Assembly (NCBI GenBank): GCA_021608145.1
Contig: JAKIHM010000002.1
Span: forward strand, 124,001 to 188,000
DNA: 64,000 nt
Source of the DNA: Thermovorax subterraneus
GTDB lineage: Bacteria > Bacillota > Thermosediminibacteria > Thermosediminibacterales > Thermosediminibacteraceae
Direction: 5' to 3'
Shown here piece after piece: positions 53,407 to 62,926 of the stretch (position 1 is its first letter; each line of letters opens with the position of its first letter). The position numbers and the translations under genes are program-made. The notes under the pieces were generated by a model. That model was not told where the DNA came from, did not search any database, and saw nothing but the letters and a program-made list of their open reading frames with translations.

Positions 53407-53462
53407 AATTTGATATGTATAATTTGATATGTATTTTAACACCTAAATTTTTATTTTGTCAA
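53407..53462 (-). promoter_or_regulatory. ilvE leader promoter and 14-bp tandem repeat
   Basis: TTGACA (53462-53457, overlapping the thioesterase stop), 18-nt spacer, TAAAAT (53438-53433) with TGT before it. The expected start lies in two perfect tandem copies of AATTTGATATGTAT (53407-53434). The repeat may be an operator. Confidence 0.7.
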
Positions 53463-53896
53463 GGGGTAGATGAAAATTTTGTAACCGTCAATTTTTCAAG
53501 AACTTCCCATACACGAGGGTGACTCTTCTTTATATTGAGCGGCTTTCCATCTTTGTTTATAAAAGTATGCTCGGTATAGCCTTCCGCAAGGAGCACCCCG
53601 TCCTGCTTTCTAAATACTTCGTAAGTCAATTTTAACCTTGTAGGCCTCACATCTTTCACTCTAGTTTTTACAATTACCGTATCTCCAAAGCGCGCTGAAT
53701 GCCTGTACTTGCAAAAACTTTCTAACACAGGAAGATATAACCCTTGTTTTTCTATCTCCCAGTAAGGCAAGTCTATAGATTTGAAAAATTCGGTTCTCCC
53801 TACTTCAAACCACACGTAATAGTTGGCATGGTATACTATCCCCATCTGGTCTGTTTCCGCATACCTGACCGAAAAAGACGTTTCTACAGCTTTCAT
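53459..53896 (-). CDS. Acyl-CoA thioesterase, YbgC/4HBT hotdog fold
   Basis: 145 residues. The hotdog-fold signature with catalytic Asp is YAETDQMGIVYHANYYVWFE. Substrate unknown; relatives hydrolyse acyl-CoA or acyl-ACP. ATG with AGGTGGAG upstream, 8 bp after pyk. It follows pfkA-pyk on the same strand; the linkage of thioesterase genes to pyk recurs in clostridia. Confidence 0.9.
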   Translation of the reverse strand: MKAVETSFSVRYAETDQMGIVYHANYYVWFEVGRTEFFKSIDLPYWEIEKQGLYLPVLESFCKYRHSARFGDTVIVKTRVKDVRPTRLKLTYEVFRKQDGVLLAEGYTEHTFINKDGKPLNIKKSHPRVWEVLEKLTVTKFSSTP

Positions 53897-53904
53897 CGCT
53901 CCAC

Positions 53905-55653
53905 CTACTTTACATCGGCTACACCCTTATAGACCAAACCTCTCTGGCAGTCTATTGTAACCTGGTCACCTGTTGATAGTTTTTCTGTTGCCCCTTCTGC
54001 CCCTACAATTACCGGGATACCCAATTCTATTCCAGCAATAGCTGCGTGCGATGTGAGGCCGCCTTCCTCTGCTATAATGGCCGATGCCCTCCTTATTACC
54101 GGCATGTAATCTTTATCGGTAGAAGTTACAACCAGAATGCAGCCGTCGGGCATGGCCTCGGCTTCTCTCAGCGTCCTTGCAACATGGACAGTCCCATAAA
54201 TCGATTTATTCCCTATTCCCGTGCCTTTTAAGACCACATCTCCCACCACTTGAACTCGTATAAGATTGGTGGTTCCGCTTACGTACAGGGGAACGCCGGC
54301 AGTTATCACCACTAAATCGCCCTTTTTTATGAGGCCGGATTCCAATGCTCCGTTCACCGCTTCCCTGAACATCTCGTCAGTGGAAGTCGTTTCCTTTACC
54401 CTGATCGGAAAAACACCCCATATTATCTGAAGGGTCCTGGTGACCTTTTCTCTTGGCGTCACTGCTATAATAGGAGCTGAAGGCCTGAACTTGGCCACCA
54501 TGCGCGCTGTATATCCCGACTTTGTGGATGTTATTACTGCACTTGCTCCTAGGTCTTTTGCTATCGTATACGTGGCGTGGCTTATTGCATCGGTCACCGT
54601 CCTTATGCTCGTCTGCCTTTTTACGGCCGTTGCATCCAGCGAAACACTTTCTTCCACTTTTTGAGCAATCCTTGCCATAACTTTAACGGCCTCTACCGGA
54701 AAATCCCCTGCAGCTGTTTCTCCTGAAAGCATAATGGCATCGGTTCCGTCCATTATAGCGTTAGCCACATCCGTAGCTTCGGCTCGAGTAGGCCTGGGAT
54801 TTTTTATCATAGACTCCAGCATCTGAGTGGCTGTTATCACCGGTTTCCCGGCCCTATTGCACTTTTCTATAATTATTTTCTGCACCAGGGGGACTTCCTC
54901 GACAGGGATTTCTACTCCCAGATCTCCCCTTGCCACCATTATTCCATCGGCAACTTTTATTATCTCGTCCAGGTTTTGAACCCCTTCTTGGTTTTCAATC
55001 TTGGCTATTATTTGTATGTCATTTCCACCGTTTTCCTCGAGAATCTTTCTTATTGCCAGGACATCTGAAGCCTTTCTTATAAAAGAAGCTGCTATGAAGT
55101 CAACTTCCATCTTTATACCAAAAAGGATGTCTTCCACATCTTTAGGAGTAACCGCAGGAAGGGGTATTGATTTGCCAGGCAGGTTCACGCCTTTTTTGGA
55201 ACTCAGCTCACCGCCGTTCAAAACCGTGCATTGGATTTCAGCATCCGCAACTTTCTTTACCTCTAATTCTATAAGGCCATCGGCAAGCAGAATCCTGTCG
55301 CCCGCATTTACTAACTTCGTAATTTCTTTCAGATTTACGAAAACCCTTTTATTATCCCCTTCCACTGGATATGTCACCAAAGTGAACTCTTGGCCTTTTT
55401 CTAAAAATACCTTCCCGCTAGCGAAAGTTCCAAGGCGAATTTCCGGTCCCTTGGTATCCAGCATTATGGCAACAGAAGCATTCAATTCCCTCGCAGCTTC
55501 TCGAATTGCCGCAATTCTCGCCCCGTGCTCCTCATGGGTGCCGTGGGAAAAATTAAGCCGTGCAACATTCATTCCTGCCTTTATCAGTTCTTTTATTATT
55601 TCCTTTTTCTCACTGGCAGGGCCGATTGTACAAACTATTTTCGTCCTCCGCAT
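53905..55653 (-). CDS. pyk: Pyruvate kinase with C-terminal PEP-utilising domain
   Basis: Glycolytic enzyme, PEP + ADP to pyruvate + ATP. The 582-residue length exceeds the ~475 of E. coli PykF because a C-terminal swivelling domain follows. Markers: IVCTIGPASEKKEIIKELI, ARLNFSHGTHEEHG, MVARGDLGVEIPVEEVP and ATQMLESMIKNPRPTRAE. The extra domain shows AEEGGLTSHAAIAGIELGIP around 540, the same phosphohistidine-type domain as in PPDK, without the usual active-site partners. This extension is common in Bacilli and Clostridia. ATG with GAAGGTG upstream; 21 bp after pfkA. Confidence 0.96.
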   Translation of the reverse strand: MRRTKIVCTIGPASEKKEIIKELIKAGMNVARLNFSHGTHEEHGARIAAIREAARELNASVAIMLDTKGPEIRLGTFASGKVFLEKGQEFTLVTYPVEGDNKRVFVNLKEITKLVNAGDRILLADGLIELEVKKVADAEIQCTVLNGGELSSKKGVNLPGKSIPLPAVTPKDVEDILFGIKMEVDFIAASFIRKASDVLAIRKILEENGGNDIQIIAKIENQEGVQNLDEIIKVADGIMVARGDLGVEIPVEEVPLVQKIIIEKCNRAGKPVITATQMLESMIKNPRPTRAEATDVANAIMDGTDAIMLSGETAAGDFPVEAVKVMARIAQKVEESVSLDATAVKRQTSIRTVTDAISHATYTIAKDLGASAVITSTKSGYTARMVAKFRPSAPIIAVTPREKVTRTLQIIWGVFPIRVKETTSTDEMFREAVNGALESGLIKKGDLVVITAGVPLYVSGTTNLIRVQVVGDVVLKGTGIGNKSIYGTVHVARTLREAEAMPDGCILVVTSTDKDYMPVIRRASAIIAEEGGLTSHAAIAGIELGIPVIVGAEGATEKLSTGDQVTIDCQRGLVYKGVADVK

Positions 55654-55674
55654 AAATTCAACACCTTCCCCAGC

Positions 55675-56634
55675 CTATATAGCTAAGACGCTCGCCAGGT
55701 TGTAAAGTTCCTCGTTCAATGGCTTTTGGGCGGAAAATATTTTCTCCAGGTCCGTGACTACAAGTTCCCCTTTTACCCAACCTATCATTTTGTTGCTGAC
55801 ACCATTTAACAAAAGTTCCACCGCTTTTCCGCCCATCTGGCTGGCGAGTATTCTGTCGAAAGCCGTGGGAGTACCTCCCCTTTGGAGGTGACCAAGCACT
55901 ATAACCCGCGTTTCAAGCCCCGTCACTTCCTTAATTTTTTGGCCAACTTCAAAAGCATTTCCTGCGCCTTCGGCTAAAATTATTATGCTGTGGAGCTTGC
56001 CGCGCTTGTAACCGCTCATTATTTTGTCACAAACATTTTTTATCGTATAGGGCTTCTCCGGGACAAGGATAGTTTCAGCTCCACATGCGACTCCGGAATA
56101 GAGGGCGATGTGCCCCGATTCCCTCCCCATAACTTCTATAATGAAGGTTCTTTCGTGGGACGTAGCCGTATCCCTTATCTTGTTAACGGCTTCAACCACT
56201 GTATTGACGGCGGTATCGAAACCTATCGAATAATCCGTAAACGGAATATCGTTGTCGATCGTGCCCGGAATGCCTATCGTCGGTATTCCTCTGTTTGCAA
56301 GTTCCGCCGCACCTCTGAAAGACCCATCTCCGCCAATTACCACGAGCCCTTCAATCCCGAGTTGCTTTATATTATTCACAGCCTTTTCCATACCTTCTTT
56401 TGTCTTAAATTCTTCCGAGCGGGCGGTCCTCAAAATAGTGCCGCCCCGGTGGATTATATCTCCGACAGACCCTAAGCTCATTTCTATGAAGTCACCGGCT
56501 AAAAGTCCTGCGTAACCCTTTCTGATGCCATAAACTTCCACGCCATTATATATGGCGCTTCTAACAACCGCCCTGATAGCAGCATTCATTCCCGGCGCAT
56601 CTCCGCCACTTGTCAGAACTCCTATCCTCTTCAC
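55675..56634 (-). CDS. pfkA: ATP-dependent 6-phosphofructokinase
   Basis: 319 residues. [51 protein letters not shown] (catalytic Asp) and [16 protein letters not shown] are visible. The GGDGS motif supports ATP rather than PPi as donor. GTG start with AAGGGGAG upstream. It precedes pyk, as in Bacillus and most clostridia. Confidence 0.97.
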   Translation of the reverse strand: MKRIGVLTSGGDAPGMNAAIRAVVRSAIYNGVEVYGIRKGYAGLLAGDFIEMSLGSVGDIIHRGGTILRTARSEEFKTKEGMEKAVNNIKQLGIEGLVVIGGDGSFRGAAELANRGIPTIGIPGTIDNDIPFTDYSIGFDTAVNTVVEAVNKIRDTATSHERTFIIEVMGRESGHIALYSGVACGAETILVPEKPYTIKNVCDKIMSGYKRGKLHSIIILAEGAGNAFEVGQKIKEVTGLETRVIVLGHLQRGGTPTAFDRILASQMGGKAVELLLNGVSNKMIGWVKGELVVTDLEKIFSAQKPLNEELYNLASVLAI

Positions 56635-56650
56635 ATCCTTCTCCCCTTCA

Positions 56651-56845
56651 TTACAGATTTTTTTCCAAAATCGTTTTTTGAGCTTCTTCCGCCTCAGATT
56701 CCGGCACGAGGATTTCTATATAACATCCCCGCTTTTTGCTCTTCATTATCTCCTTTGTTTTCACCAAAAATCCTTCTTCTTTCAAAGCGTTGACCACTTT
56801 ATCCGCATTTTCTTTGTCGGTAGCCATGTACACTACAGTCCACAT
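56651..56845 (-). CDS. Small DUF2007-like protein
   Basis: 64 residues ([20 protein letters not shown]..., ending in [11 protein letters not shown]), a ferredoxin-like fold pattern as in DUF2007/PII-like 'signal transducing' proteins. The family link is a suggestion. ATG with AAAAGGAGG upstream. It lies between dnaE and pfkA on the same strand. Confidence 0.75.
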   Translation of the reverse strand: MWTVVYMATDKENADKVVNALKEEGFLVKTKEIMKSKKRGCYIEILVPESEAEEAQKTILEKNL

Positions 56846-56884
56846 CTCCGGGGCCTCCTTTTATTGTTTTATTATTCTCAAGTC

Positions 56885-59800
56885 TCAAATCGCCTTTTCT
56901 ATAAAAAGGCAGTTTTGAGGTCCAATGATACTGCATATTTTTTTGGAAAATTCCTCTGAAAAATTCACATAGTAGCTTTTGTCAACCAAAATCGCTTTCA
57001 GACTATTTACACTATAAATTGTAACAGGTATATTCCCCGGATGCAAAAGGAAAAACTCCTTCAAGCTTTCTATTTTTTCATCTACTTTTCCATTATACTC
57101 GCTTAACGAAATGACAAGTACTCCCTCTTTTCTTTTCTCCAGAGGCTCAATTTCTTCTGCTATCACTTTCGGCGTCTCTTCTTCCTTTAAATCCACCCTT
57201 CCTCGAATCAATATTTTGCTATCCTGCTTTAGTTCATCGGTAAACCTTTCGTATACGCTCGGAAATGCAATAATCTCAATCGACCCTGTCAAATCTTCTA
57301 GCGTAATGAAGGCCATGAGTTTTTCATCTTTCGTATATTTTATCTTGATATCAGTAATCATACCGCCGACTATGACCTGCGAATTGTCTTCGATATCGAT
57401 CTCATCCCCTTTAAGATCACTGCTTTTCAATGTGGTTTTCCTGTTCAAAAGGTCCTCGAACTCCCTAAGGGGATGCCCGCTGATGTAAAGACCCAAAACT
57501 TCTTTTTCCATCGCGAGCATCTCATTTTGAGGATACTCCGGAATATCGGGCAATTCATCTCTTATAGCTTCTCCATCGTCAATCATCTCAAAAAGTGAAA
57601 GTTGGCCCTTTGTCGCTTGTCTTTGATTTTTCTGCACCCGGCTTAAAACATCCTCGTAAGCTCTTAAAAGCTGAGAACGCCTAACACCTAGCGAATCAAA
57701 AGCCCCGCTTTTGATAAGGCTTTCTACAGCTTTTTTATTTATTTCCGCAGGACTCATTTTTTCACAAAAATCGCTGAAGGAAACAAATCTCCCTTTCTCT
57801 TCCCTGCACTTTATTATGGCCCTGGCCACGTTTTCTCCTACATTTTTTACAGCGGTCAACCCGAACCGGATTTTACCGTCCTTTGCTGTAAAAAACTCAA
57901 AACTTTCGTTGATATCAGGGGGAAGAACTTCGATTCCTAAGAGTCTACATTCTGCGATGTACTGGGCCACCTTGTCGGTGTTGTGCCTCACACTTGTGAG
58001 CAAAGCCGCCATAAATTCCACTGGAAAATGGGCCTTTAAATATGCAGTCTGGTACGCAACCATTGCATAAGCAGCCGCGTGGGATTTGTTAAAACCATAC
58101 CCTGCAAAATACGAAATCTCTTCGAATATCTTTTTGGCAGTCTCTTCGTCTATGCCGTTGGCGATGCATCCCTTTATGAAGGAGCTGCGCTGCGCCTCCA
58201 TAACTTCCTGCTGCTTCTTCCCCATGGCTTTCCTCAAGATATCGGCCTGGGCCAGGCTGAAACCTGCAAGCTCCTGGGCTATTTTCATAACCTGCTCCTG
58301 GTACAAAATTATTCCGTAAGTTTCTCTCAAAATGGGCTCCAATTTGGGATGAATGTATTTTATATTTTCTGGATTGTTTTTGTTTTTTATAAATTCTTCG
58401 GCGGCACCGCTTCCTAAAGGCCCGGGCCTGTAAAGTCCTATGACTGCTATTATGTCTTCAAAACGCTCAGGTTTCAACTCCTTTAAGAGGTTCCGCATAC
58501 CGGTGCTTTCTAGCTGAAAAACGCCCGTTGTCTCACCTCTGCCCAGCATCTCATAAACTTTTTTATCGTCCAACGGAATTCTTTCAAGGTCTACTATGAT
58601 CCCCCGTGCTCTTTTTACCAGCTCCTGCGTATCTTGTATCACTGTAAGCGTCCTTAACCCGAGAAAGTCCATTTTCAAAAGGCCTAGTTCCTCAAGAGCT
58701 GTCATGGTAAATTGGGTGGATACTGTAGAATCCCCCACTTTGTGTAGCGGAACAAGTTCAACCAGAGGCTGGCTTGAAATCACTACGCCGGCTGCATGGG
58801 TAGAAGCATGTCTAGGAAAACCTTCTAAAGCTTTCGCCGTATCTAAAAGTTTTTTCATCCTTTCATTTTCGTTGTAAAGCTTTTTAAGTTCAGGATTTAA
58901 TGTCAATGCCTTTTCAATTGTCATACCAGGCTCCATGGGAACCATTTTGGCAACGGAATCCACTTCGCTATAAGGATAACCGAGAACCCGTCCCACGTCT
59001 CTTATGGCCGCCCGCGCCGCCATAGTTCCGAAGGTCCCAATTTGTGCGACTCTGTCGGCACCGTATTTTTCGACTACGTAATCGATTACTTCTTGCCGTC
59101 TTTCGTAACAAAAATCCACATCTATATCTGGCATCGTCACTCTTTCCGGATTGAGAAAGCGCTCAAAAAGCAGGTTGTATTTAAGCGGGTCCACATTGGT
59201 TATGTATAGGCAGTAAGCTACCAGGCTCCCAGCAGCGGAACCCCGGCCTGGTCCTACCATTATGCCGTTTTTTCTGGCGAAATTCACAAAATCCCACACT
59301 ATTAAAAAATAGCTGGAATAACCCATTCTTTTTATTACATCCAGCTCGTAGTCGAGTCTATTCCTAAGTTCAGGAGTAACCATTCCATATCTCTTTTTGA
59401 GACCGTCGTAGCAGAGTTTTTCTAGATAAGAGTCTTCTGTAAAACCTTCGGGGACATCAAAGCGGGGCAAGTGAACCTGTCCGAATTCGAGTTCCACATT
59501 GCACCTTTTCGCAATCCTCACGGTGTTATCCACCGCTTCCTTTAGGTGCGGGAAAAGCCCCCTCATCTCTTCTTCTGACTTCAGGTAAAACTCAGAGGAA
59601 TTAAATTTTAACCTGTCTTCATCCTTTATGGTTTTTCCGGTTTGTATGCACAGCATGGCATCGTGAAACTGCTCGTCCGACTTCAGGATGTAATGGACAT
59701 CGTTTGTCACAACTAGAGGAATGCCGGTTTCTTCGCTCAACCTTATAAGCCCGGAATTTACCAATTTCTGCTCTTTTAATCCGTGGTCTTGAACTTCTAG

Positions 59801-60316
59801 GAAAAAATTACCCTCTCCGAAGATATCTTGAAATTCCAAAGCTGCATTTTTCGCCTTTTCATATTCTCCGTTTAGAATATGTTGAGGTATCTCCCCGGCA
59901 ACACACCCGCTCAAGGCGATGAGGCCTTCGCTGTGCTTTCTCAGAAGTTCTCTATCTACGCGGGGTTTGTAATAATATCCTTCAAGAAAACCCATAGATA
60001 CCAGTTTAACTAAATTTTGGTACCCTTTTTTGTTTTCCGCAAGAAGCACCAGATGATACTGGTCATCATCTATACCAGGCTTCCTGTCGTTAATAGTTCT
60101 CTTTGCCGTGTAAACTTCACAACCAATTATGGGTTTTATACCCTCCGATTTCATCGTCTTATAAAAATCTATTACTCCGTACATCACGCCGTGGTCCGTA
60201 ATGGCCATGGCATCCATCCCAAGTTCCTTTGCCCTTTGCGCCAATTTCGCTATGTCACATGCACCATCGAGCAGGCTGAAATTCGTATGAACGTGCAGGT
60301 GGACAAAGCCGGCCAT
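56885..60316 (-). CDS. dnaE: DNA polymerase III alpha subunit
   Basis: Replicative polymerase of the DnaE type, 1143 residues from ATG 60316. N-terminal PHP domain (FVHLHVHTNFSLLDG, AITDHGVMYG). Catalytic core with GPGRGSAAGSLVAYCL and MPDIDVDFCYERR. Next come EQVMKIAQELAGFSLAQAD, a helix-hairpin-helix region and a C-terminal OB fold (IVGGMITDIKIKYTKDEK). It is followed downstream by the DUF2007-like gene, pfkA and pyk. No polC lies in this window. Confidence 0.97.
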   Translation of the reverse strand: MAGFVHLHVHTNFSLLDGACDIAKLAQRAKELGMDAMAITDHGVMYGVIDFYKTMKSEGIKPIIGCEVYTAKRTINDRKPGIDDDQYHLVLLAENKKGYQNLVKLVSMGFLEGYYYKPRVDRELLRKHSEGLIALSGCVAGEIPQHILNGEYEKAKNAALEFQDIFGEGNFFLEVQDHGLKEQKLVNSGLIRLSEETGIPLVVTNDVHYILKSDEQFHDAMLCIQTGKTIKDEDRLKFNSSEFYLKSEEEMRGLFPHLKEAVDNTVRIAKRCNVELEFGQVHLPRFDVPEGFTEDSYLEKLCYDGLKKRYGMVTPELRNRLDYELDVIKRMGYSSYFLIVWDFVNFARKNGIMVGPGRGSAAGSLVAYCLYITNVDPLKYNLLFERFLNPERVTMPDIDVDFCYERRQEVIDYVVEKYGADRVAQIGTFGTMAARAAIRDVGRVLGYPYSEVDSVAKMVPMEPGMTIEKALTLNPELKKLYNENERMKKLLDTAKALEGFPRHASTHAAGVVISSQPLVELVPLHKVGDSTVSTQFTMTALEELGLLKMDFLGLRTLTVIQDTQELVKRARGIIVDLERIPLDDKKVYEMLGRGETTGVFQLESTGMRNLLKELKPERFEDIIAVIGLYRPGPLGSGAAEEFIKNKNNPENIKYIHPKLEPILRETYGIILYQEQVMKIAQELAGFSLAQADILRKAMGKKQQEVMEAQRSSFIKGCIANGIDEETAKKIFEEISYFAGYGFNKSHAAAYAMVAYQTAYLKAHFPVEFMAALLTSVRHNTDKVAQYIAECRLLGIEVLPPDINESFEFFTAKDGKIRFGLTAVKNVGENVARAIIKCREEKGRFVSFSDFCEKMSPAEINKKAVESLIKSGAFDSLGVRRSQLLRAYEDVLSRVQKNQRQATKGQLSLFEMIDDGEAIRDELPDIPEYPQNEMLAMEKEVLGLYISGHPLREFEDLLNRKTTLKSSDLKGDEIDIEDNSQVIVGGMITDIKIKYTKDEKLMAFITLEDLTGSIEIIAFPSVYERFTDELKQDSKILIRGRVDLKEEETPKVIAEEIEPLEKRKEGVLVISLSEYNGKVDEKIESLKEFFLLHPGNIPVTIYSVNSLKAILVDKSYYVNFSEEFSKKICSIIGPQNCLFIEKAI

Positions 60317-60325
60317 TAAAGTCAC

Positions 60326-61624
60326 CTACCTGCCTAAAACTTTAACCGACATTATCGCTTTTGCAATCAAATCCCCGCCGCCGATAAGACTTACTTCTAC
60401 CTTTCCGGACCTTCTCCCTATTTCTATAATATCTGCCTTTATTTCTATCTCTTCATCCAACTGTACCGAACCCAAGAAGTAAACTGTAAAGCTGTCGGGG
60501 ATAACCTCTGGCCGCTTTTTGCTTCTAAATGCATTGATGCCAGCGTTTACCATAGCGTTAATCAAAGAACTGTGACTTGGGACTCCATAAGGGCTCAACA
60601 TAACTGGCCCTGTCTTGCCCTGAAGTCGCACTCCATTTTCAGTTTTAAATACATTGAAGTGGTCCATAATCAGGCTATCCACCGTTTCTGCAATCTGCGG
60701 CTGAAGGCTCAAACTGCGAAAAGCCTTTATGGTGTCCTGGCGGCTTATAACTCCTATAAGCTTTTTATCCTCCACTACGGGAATGAGCTCGATTCCTTCC
60801 CAGACCATGAGATGGGCCGCATGGGCTACTGGCGTTTCAGGGCCGACTGTTATTGGGTCTTTCGTCATTGCTTCCCTTATCGATACTTCATCCTTTAAAT
60901 CAGCCACATCGTTGGTCGTAACTATGCCTATTACCTCGTTCTCTCCGTTAATAACCGGAAACCTGCTGTGGCGGGTAGCCCTTACTAATTTTCTCCAATC
61001 GCCCACTGTCGCCTTTTCATCAAGATAATAAGGGTCTTTAACCATTACGTCCCTTACCCTTACCACATCCTTCCTCAGCAGCCTAGTAAAAATGGCCCTA
61101 TTAATAATAGTAGCAACCGTAAAAGTATCATAGGGCGATGTGATGAGTGGCATCCCCTTTTCATCTGCCAGTCTCACCACATCTTCGTCGGCTTTAAATC
61201 CACCAGTAATGAGAACCGCAGCCCCCATAGTCAGCGAAAGGAGCTGAGCTTCCTTTCTATTCCCTACAATTAGCAAATCTCCAGGCTCGATGTACTGTCG
61301 CATTTCGTTCACTTCCATAGCCCCTATGAGAAACTTTTTAAGAGGCTTATGAAGGCCTGAAGTTCCTCCAATTACACTGCCGTCTACTATATTGACCACT
61401 TCGGCATACGTCAGCTTCTCTATATTTTCTCCATCAGTCTGCTCTATTCGTATAGTTCCTATCCTCGGTATAGTTGAAACAAGGCCTTTTAGCTGAGCAT
61501 CTTTTATAGCCCGGTATGCCGTGCCCTCACTGACGTTTAGTTCTTGTGCAAGCTGCCTCACCGATATTTTAGAACCCACTTTTAGATTTTTGATATATCT
61601 TATTATCTTATCGTGTTTTGTCAT
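60326..61624 (-). CDS. DRTGG/CBS/hotdog regulatory protein (YtoI-like)
   Basis: 432 residues. N-terminal winged helix (VGSKISVRQLAQELNVSEGTA), then a DRTGG domain (about 90-190), two CBS domains (about 195-310, e.g. VMVKDPYYLDEKATVGDWRK) and a C-terminal hotdog domain (about 315-430, SHSSLINAMVNAGINAF). This domain order is that of Bacillus YtoI, whose role is unknown; CBS domains suggest binding of an adenosine nucleotide. ATG with GGGGGATAT upstream; directly upstream of dnaE. Confidence 0.88.
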   Translation of the reverse strand: MTKHDKIIRYIKNLKVGSKISVRQLAQELNVSEGTAYRAIKDAQLKGLVSTIPRIGTIRIEQTDGENIEKLTYAEVVNIVDGSVIGGTSGLHKPLKKFLIGAMEVNEMRQYIEPGDLLIVGNRKEAQLLSLTMGAAVLITGGFKADEDVVRLADEKGMPLITSPYDTFTVATIINRAIFTRLLRKDVVRVRDVMVKDPYYLDEKATVGDWRKLVRATRHSRFPVINGENEVIGIVTTNDVADLKDEVSIREAMTKDPITVGPETPVAHAAHLMVWEGIELIPVVEDKKLIGVISRQDTIKAFRSLSLQPQIAETVDSLIMDHFNVFKTENGVRLQGKTGPVMLSPYGVPSHSSLINAMVNAGINAFRSKKRPEVIPDSFTVYFLGSVQLDEEIEIKADIIEIGRRSGKVEVSLIGGGDLIAKAIMSVKVLGR

Positions 61625-61670
61625 AAATATCCCCCGCCGGAGATTTTTATTAAGCCCCGGCCATTAAAAA

Positions 61671-61937
61671 TTATTCTTCACCGAATTTGCTCTCTACAAG
61701 CTCGACCAAGGCCTCTACCGCATCCTTTTCATCTTCACCCTGCGCCAAAATAGTAATAGTTGTCCCCTGACTTACTGCCAGCGACATCACGCCCATTATG
61801 CTCTTGGCATTCACCTTTTTGCCTTCTTTTTCAACAAAAATCTCCGATTTAAATTTATTGGCAGTCTGAACAAACATAGCTGCCGGCCTTGCGTGTAAGC
61901 CTGTCTTGTTTTTTACAACTATCGTTTTTTCGTACAT
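61671..61937 (-). CDS. HPr-family phosphocarrier protein
   Basis: 88 residues. GLHARPAAMF holds His15 and Arg17; KSIMGVMSLAVSQG holds Ser46. Catabolite-repression HPr (Crh) of Bacillus lies in the same place, next to whiA, but lacks His15, so this protein can in principle carry phosphate for PTS as HPr does. Ser46 supports HPr kinase control. ATG with GGAGGAAG-like upstream, 1-bp overlap with whiA stop. Confidence 0.93.
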   Translation of the reverse strand: MYEKTIVVKNKTGLHARPAAMFVQTANKFKSEIFVEKEGKKVNAKSIMGVMSLAVSQGTTITILAQGEDEKDAVEALVELVESKFGEE

Positions 61938-62890
61938 TATAATTCTTCCTCCTTTTTGGATTTGATTTTTTCTGCAAATTCCTCTAATTTTTTTAAGCGG
62001 TGGTTTACCCCCGATTTGCCTAAAGGCGGCGTCATCAACTGTCCTAGTTCCTTAAGGCTTAAATCAGGGTGTTTTACCCTGAGCTCAGCTATTTGCTTGA
62101 GCCCAAAGGGTAGATGTTCATAAGCCCCAGTTTCTTTTAAATAATTTATCATTTCAATTTGGCGGATGGCTGCGTCCACAGTTTTATTCAGGTTTGCGGT
62201 TTCACAGTTTACAAGACGGTTTACGCTGTTTCGCATCTCTTTTAAAACCCTGATGTCCTCAAATTTCAGAAGGCTTTCGCTAGCACCTATCAATCCCAGC
62301 AGGTCCCGGATATCATCGCCATTTTTAAGATACACCACAAAAGCATCTTTTCGCGCCGCTACCCGCGCATTTAATCCAAAACTGTTTATAAGTTTTGCAA
62401 GGGATTCGGCCTGGACCCTGCTTACGGCTACGAATTCTAAATGATATGGTCCCTTAGGGTCGCTAATTGACCCGCTACCCAAAAAAGCACCCCGCAAGTA
62501 TGCCTTTTTGCAGCACCGCTTTCTTATGAGCTCTGATTTAATATTGTCCTTTATATAGAACCTTTCCTTTTTAAAAAGTATACCAATTTTTTCTAAAAAG
62601 TCATCCATCTCGGACGCGCTGGCAGTCACTTCGTACAAGTTATGCTTTTTCATTTTTTCCTTTAAAACCACTATCTCCACTTCGGCCTCGACGAATTTTT
62701 TTAAAAGCTGTATAAACCTTCTCGCTGTAGAGGCGCTCTCGGTAGTGACCTTTATATTGATAGTTCTACCGCCACCAGTTATCTGGATACTGCCGCTCAT
62801 TCTAACAATTGCGGCAAGTTCCGCCAGCTCGCAATCCCTTTCCGCTGAAATCCGTGAAAGTTCATCCTTCACTTCCGACGAAAATGACAA
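61937..62890 (-). CDS. whiA: WhiA DNA-binding protein
   Basis: Sporulation/division-related regulator with a LAGLIDADG-like N-terminal domain and a C-terminal HTH. In Bacillus it affects cell division. FSSEVKDELSRI, SSEMDDFLEKIGILFKKERF-type pieces, KAYLRGAFLGSGSISDPKGP and HPDLSLKELGQLMTPPLGKS are visible. The TTG at 62890 gives the family N-terminus (MSFSSEVKDEL); GTG 62908 is the other choice. Its place in rapZ-yvcK-whiA-HPr is the standard one. Confidence 0.94.
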   Translation of the reverse strand: MSFSSEVKDELSRISAERDCELAELAAIVRMSGSIQITGGGRTINIKVTTESASTARRFIQLLKKFVEAEVEIVVLKEKMKKHNLYEVTASASEMDDFLEKIGILFKKERFYIKDNIKSELIRKRCCKKAYLRGAFLGSGSISDPKGPYHLEFVAVSRVQAESLAKLINSFGLNARVAARKDAFVVYLKNGDDIRDLLGLIGASESLLKFEDIRVLKEMRNSVNRLVNCETANLNKTVDAAIRQIEMINYLKETGAYEHLPFGLKQIAELRVKHPDLSLKELGQLMTPPLGKSGVNHRLKKLEEFAEKIKSKKEEEL

Positions 62891-62926
62891 CACCGCCACC
62901 CGCCTCACGATATTATGCTTTGTTCT

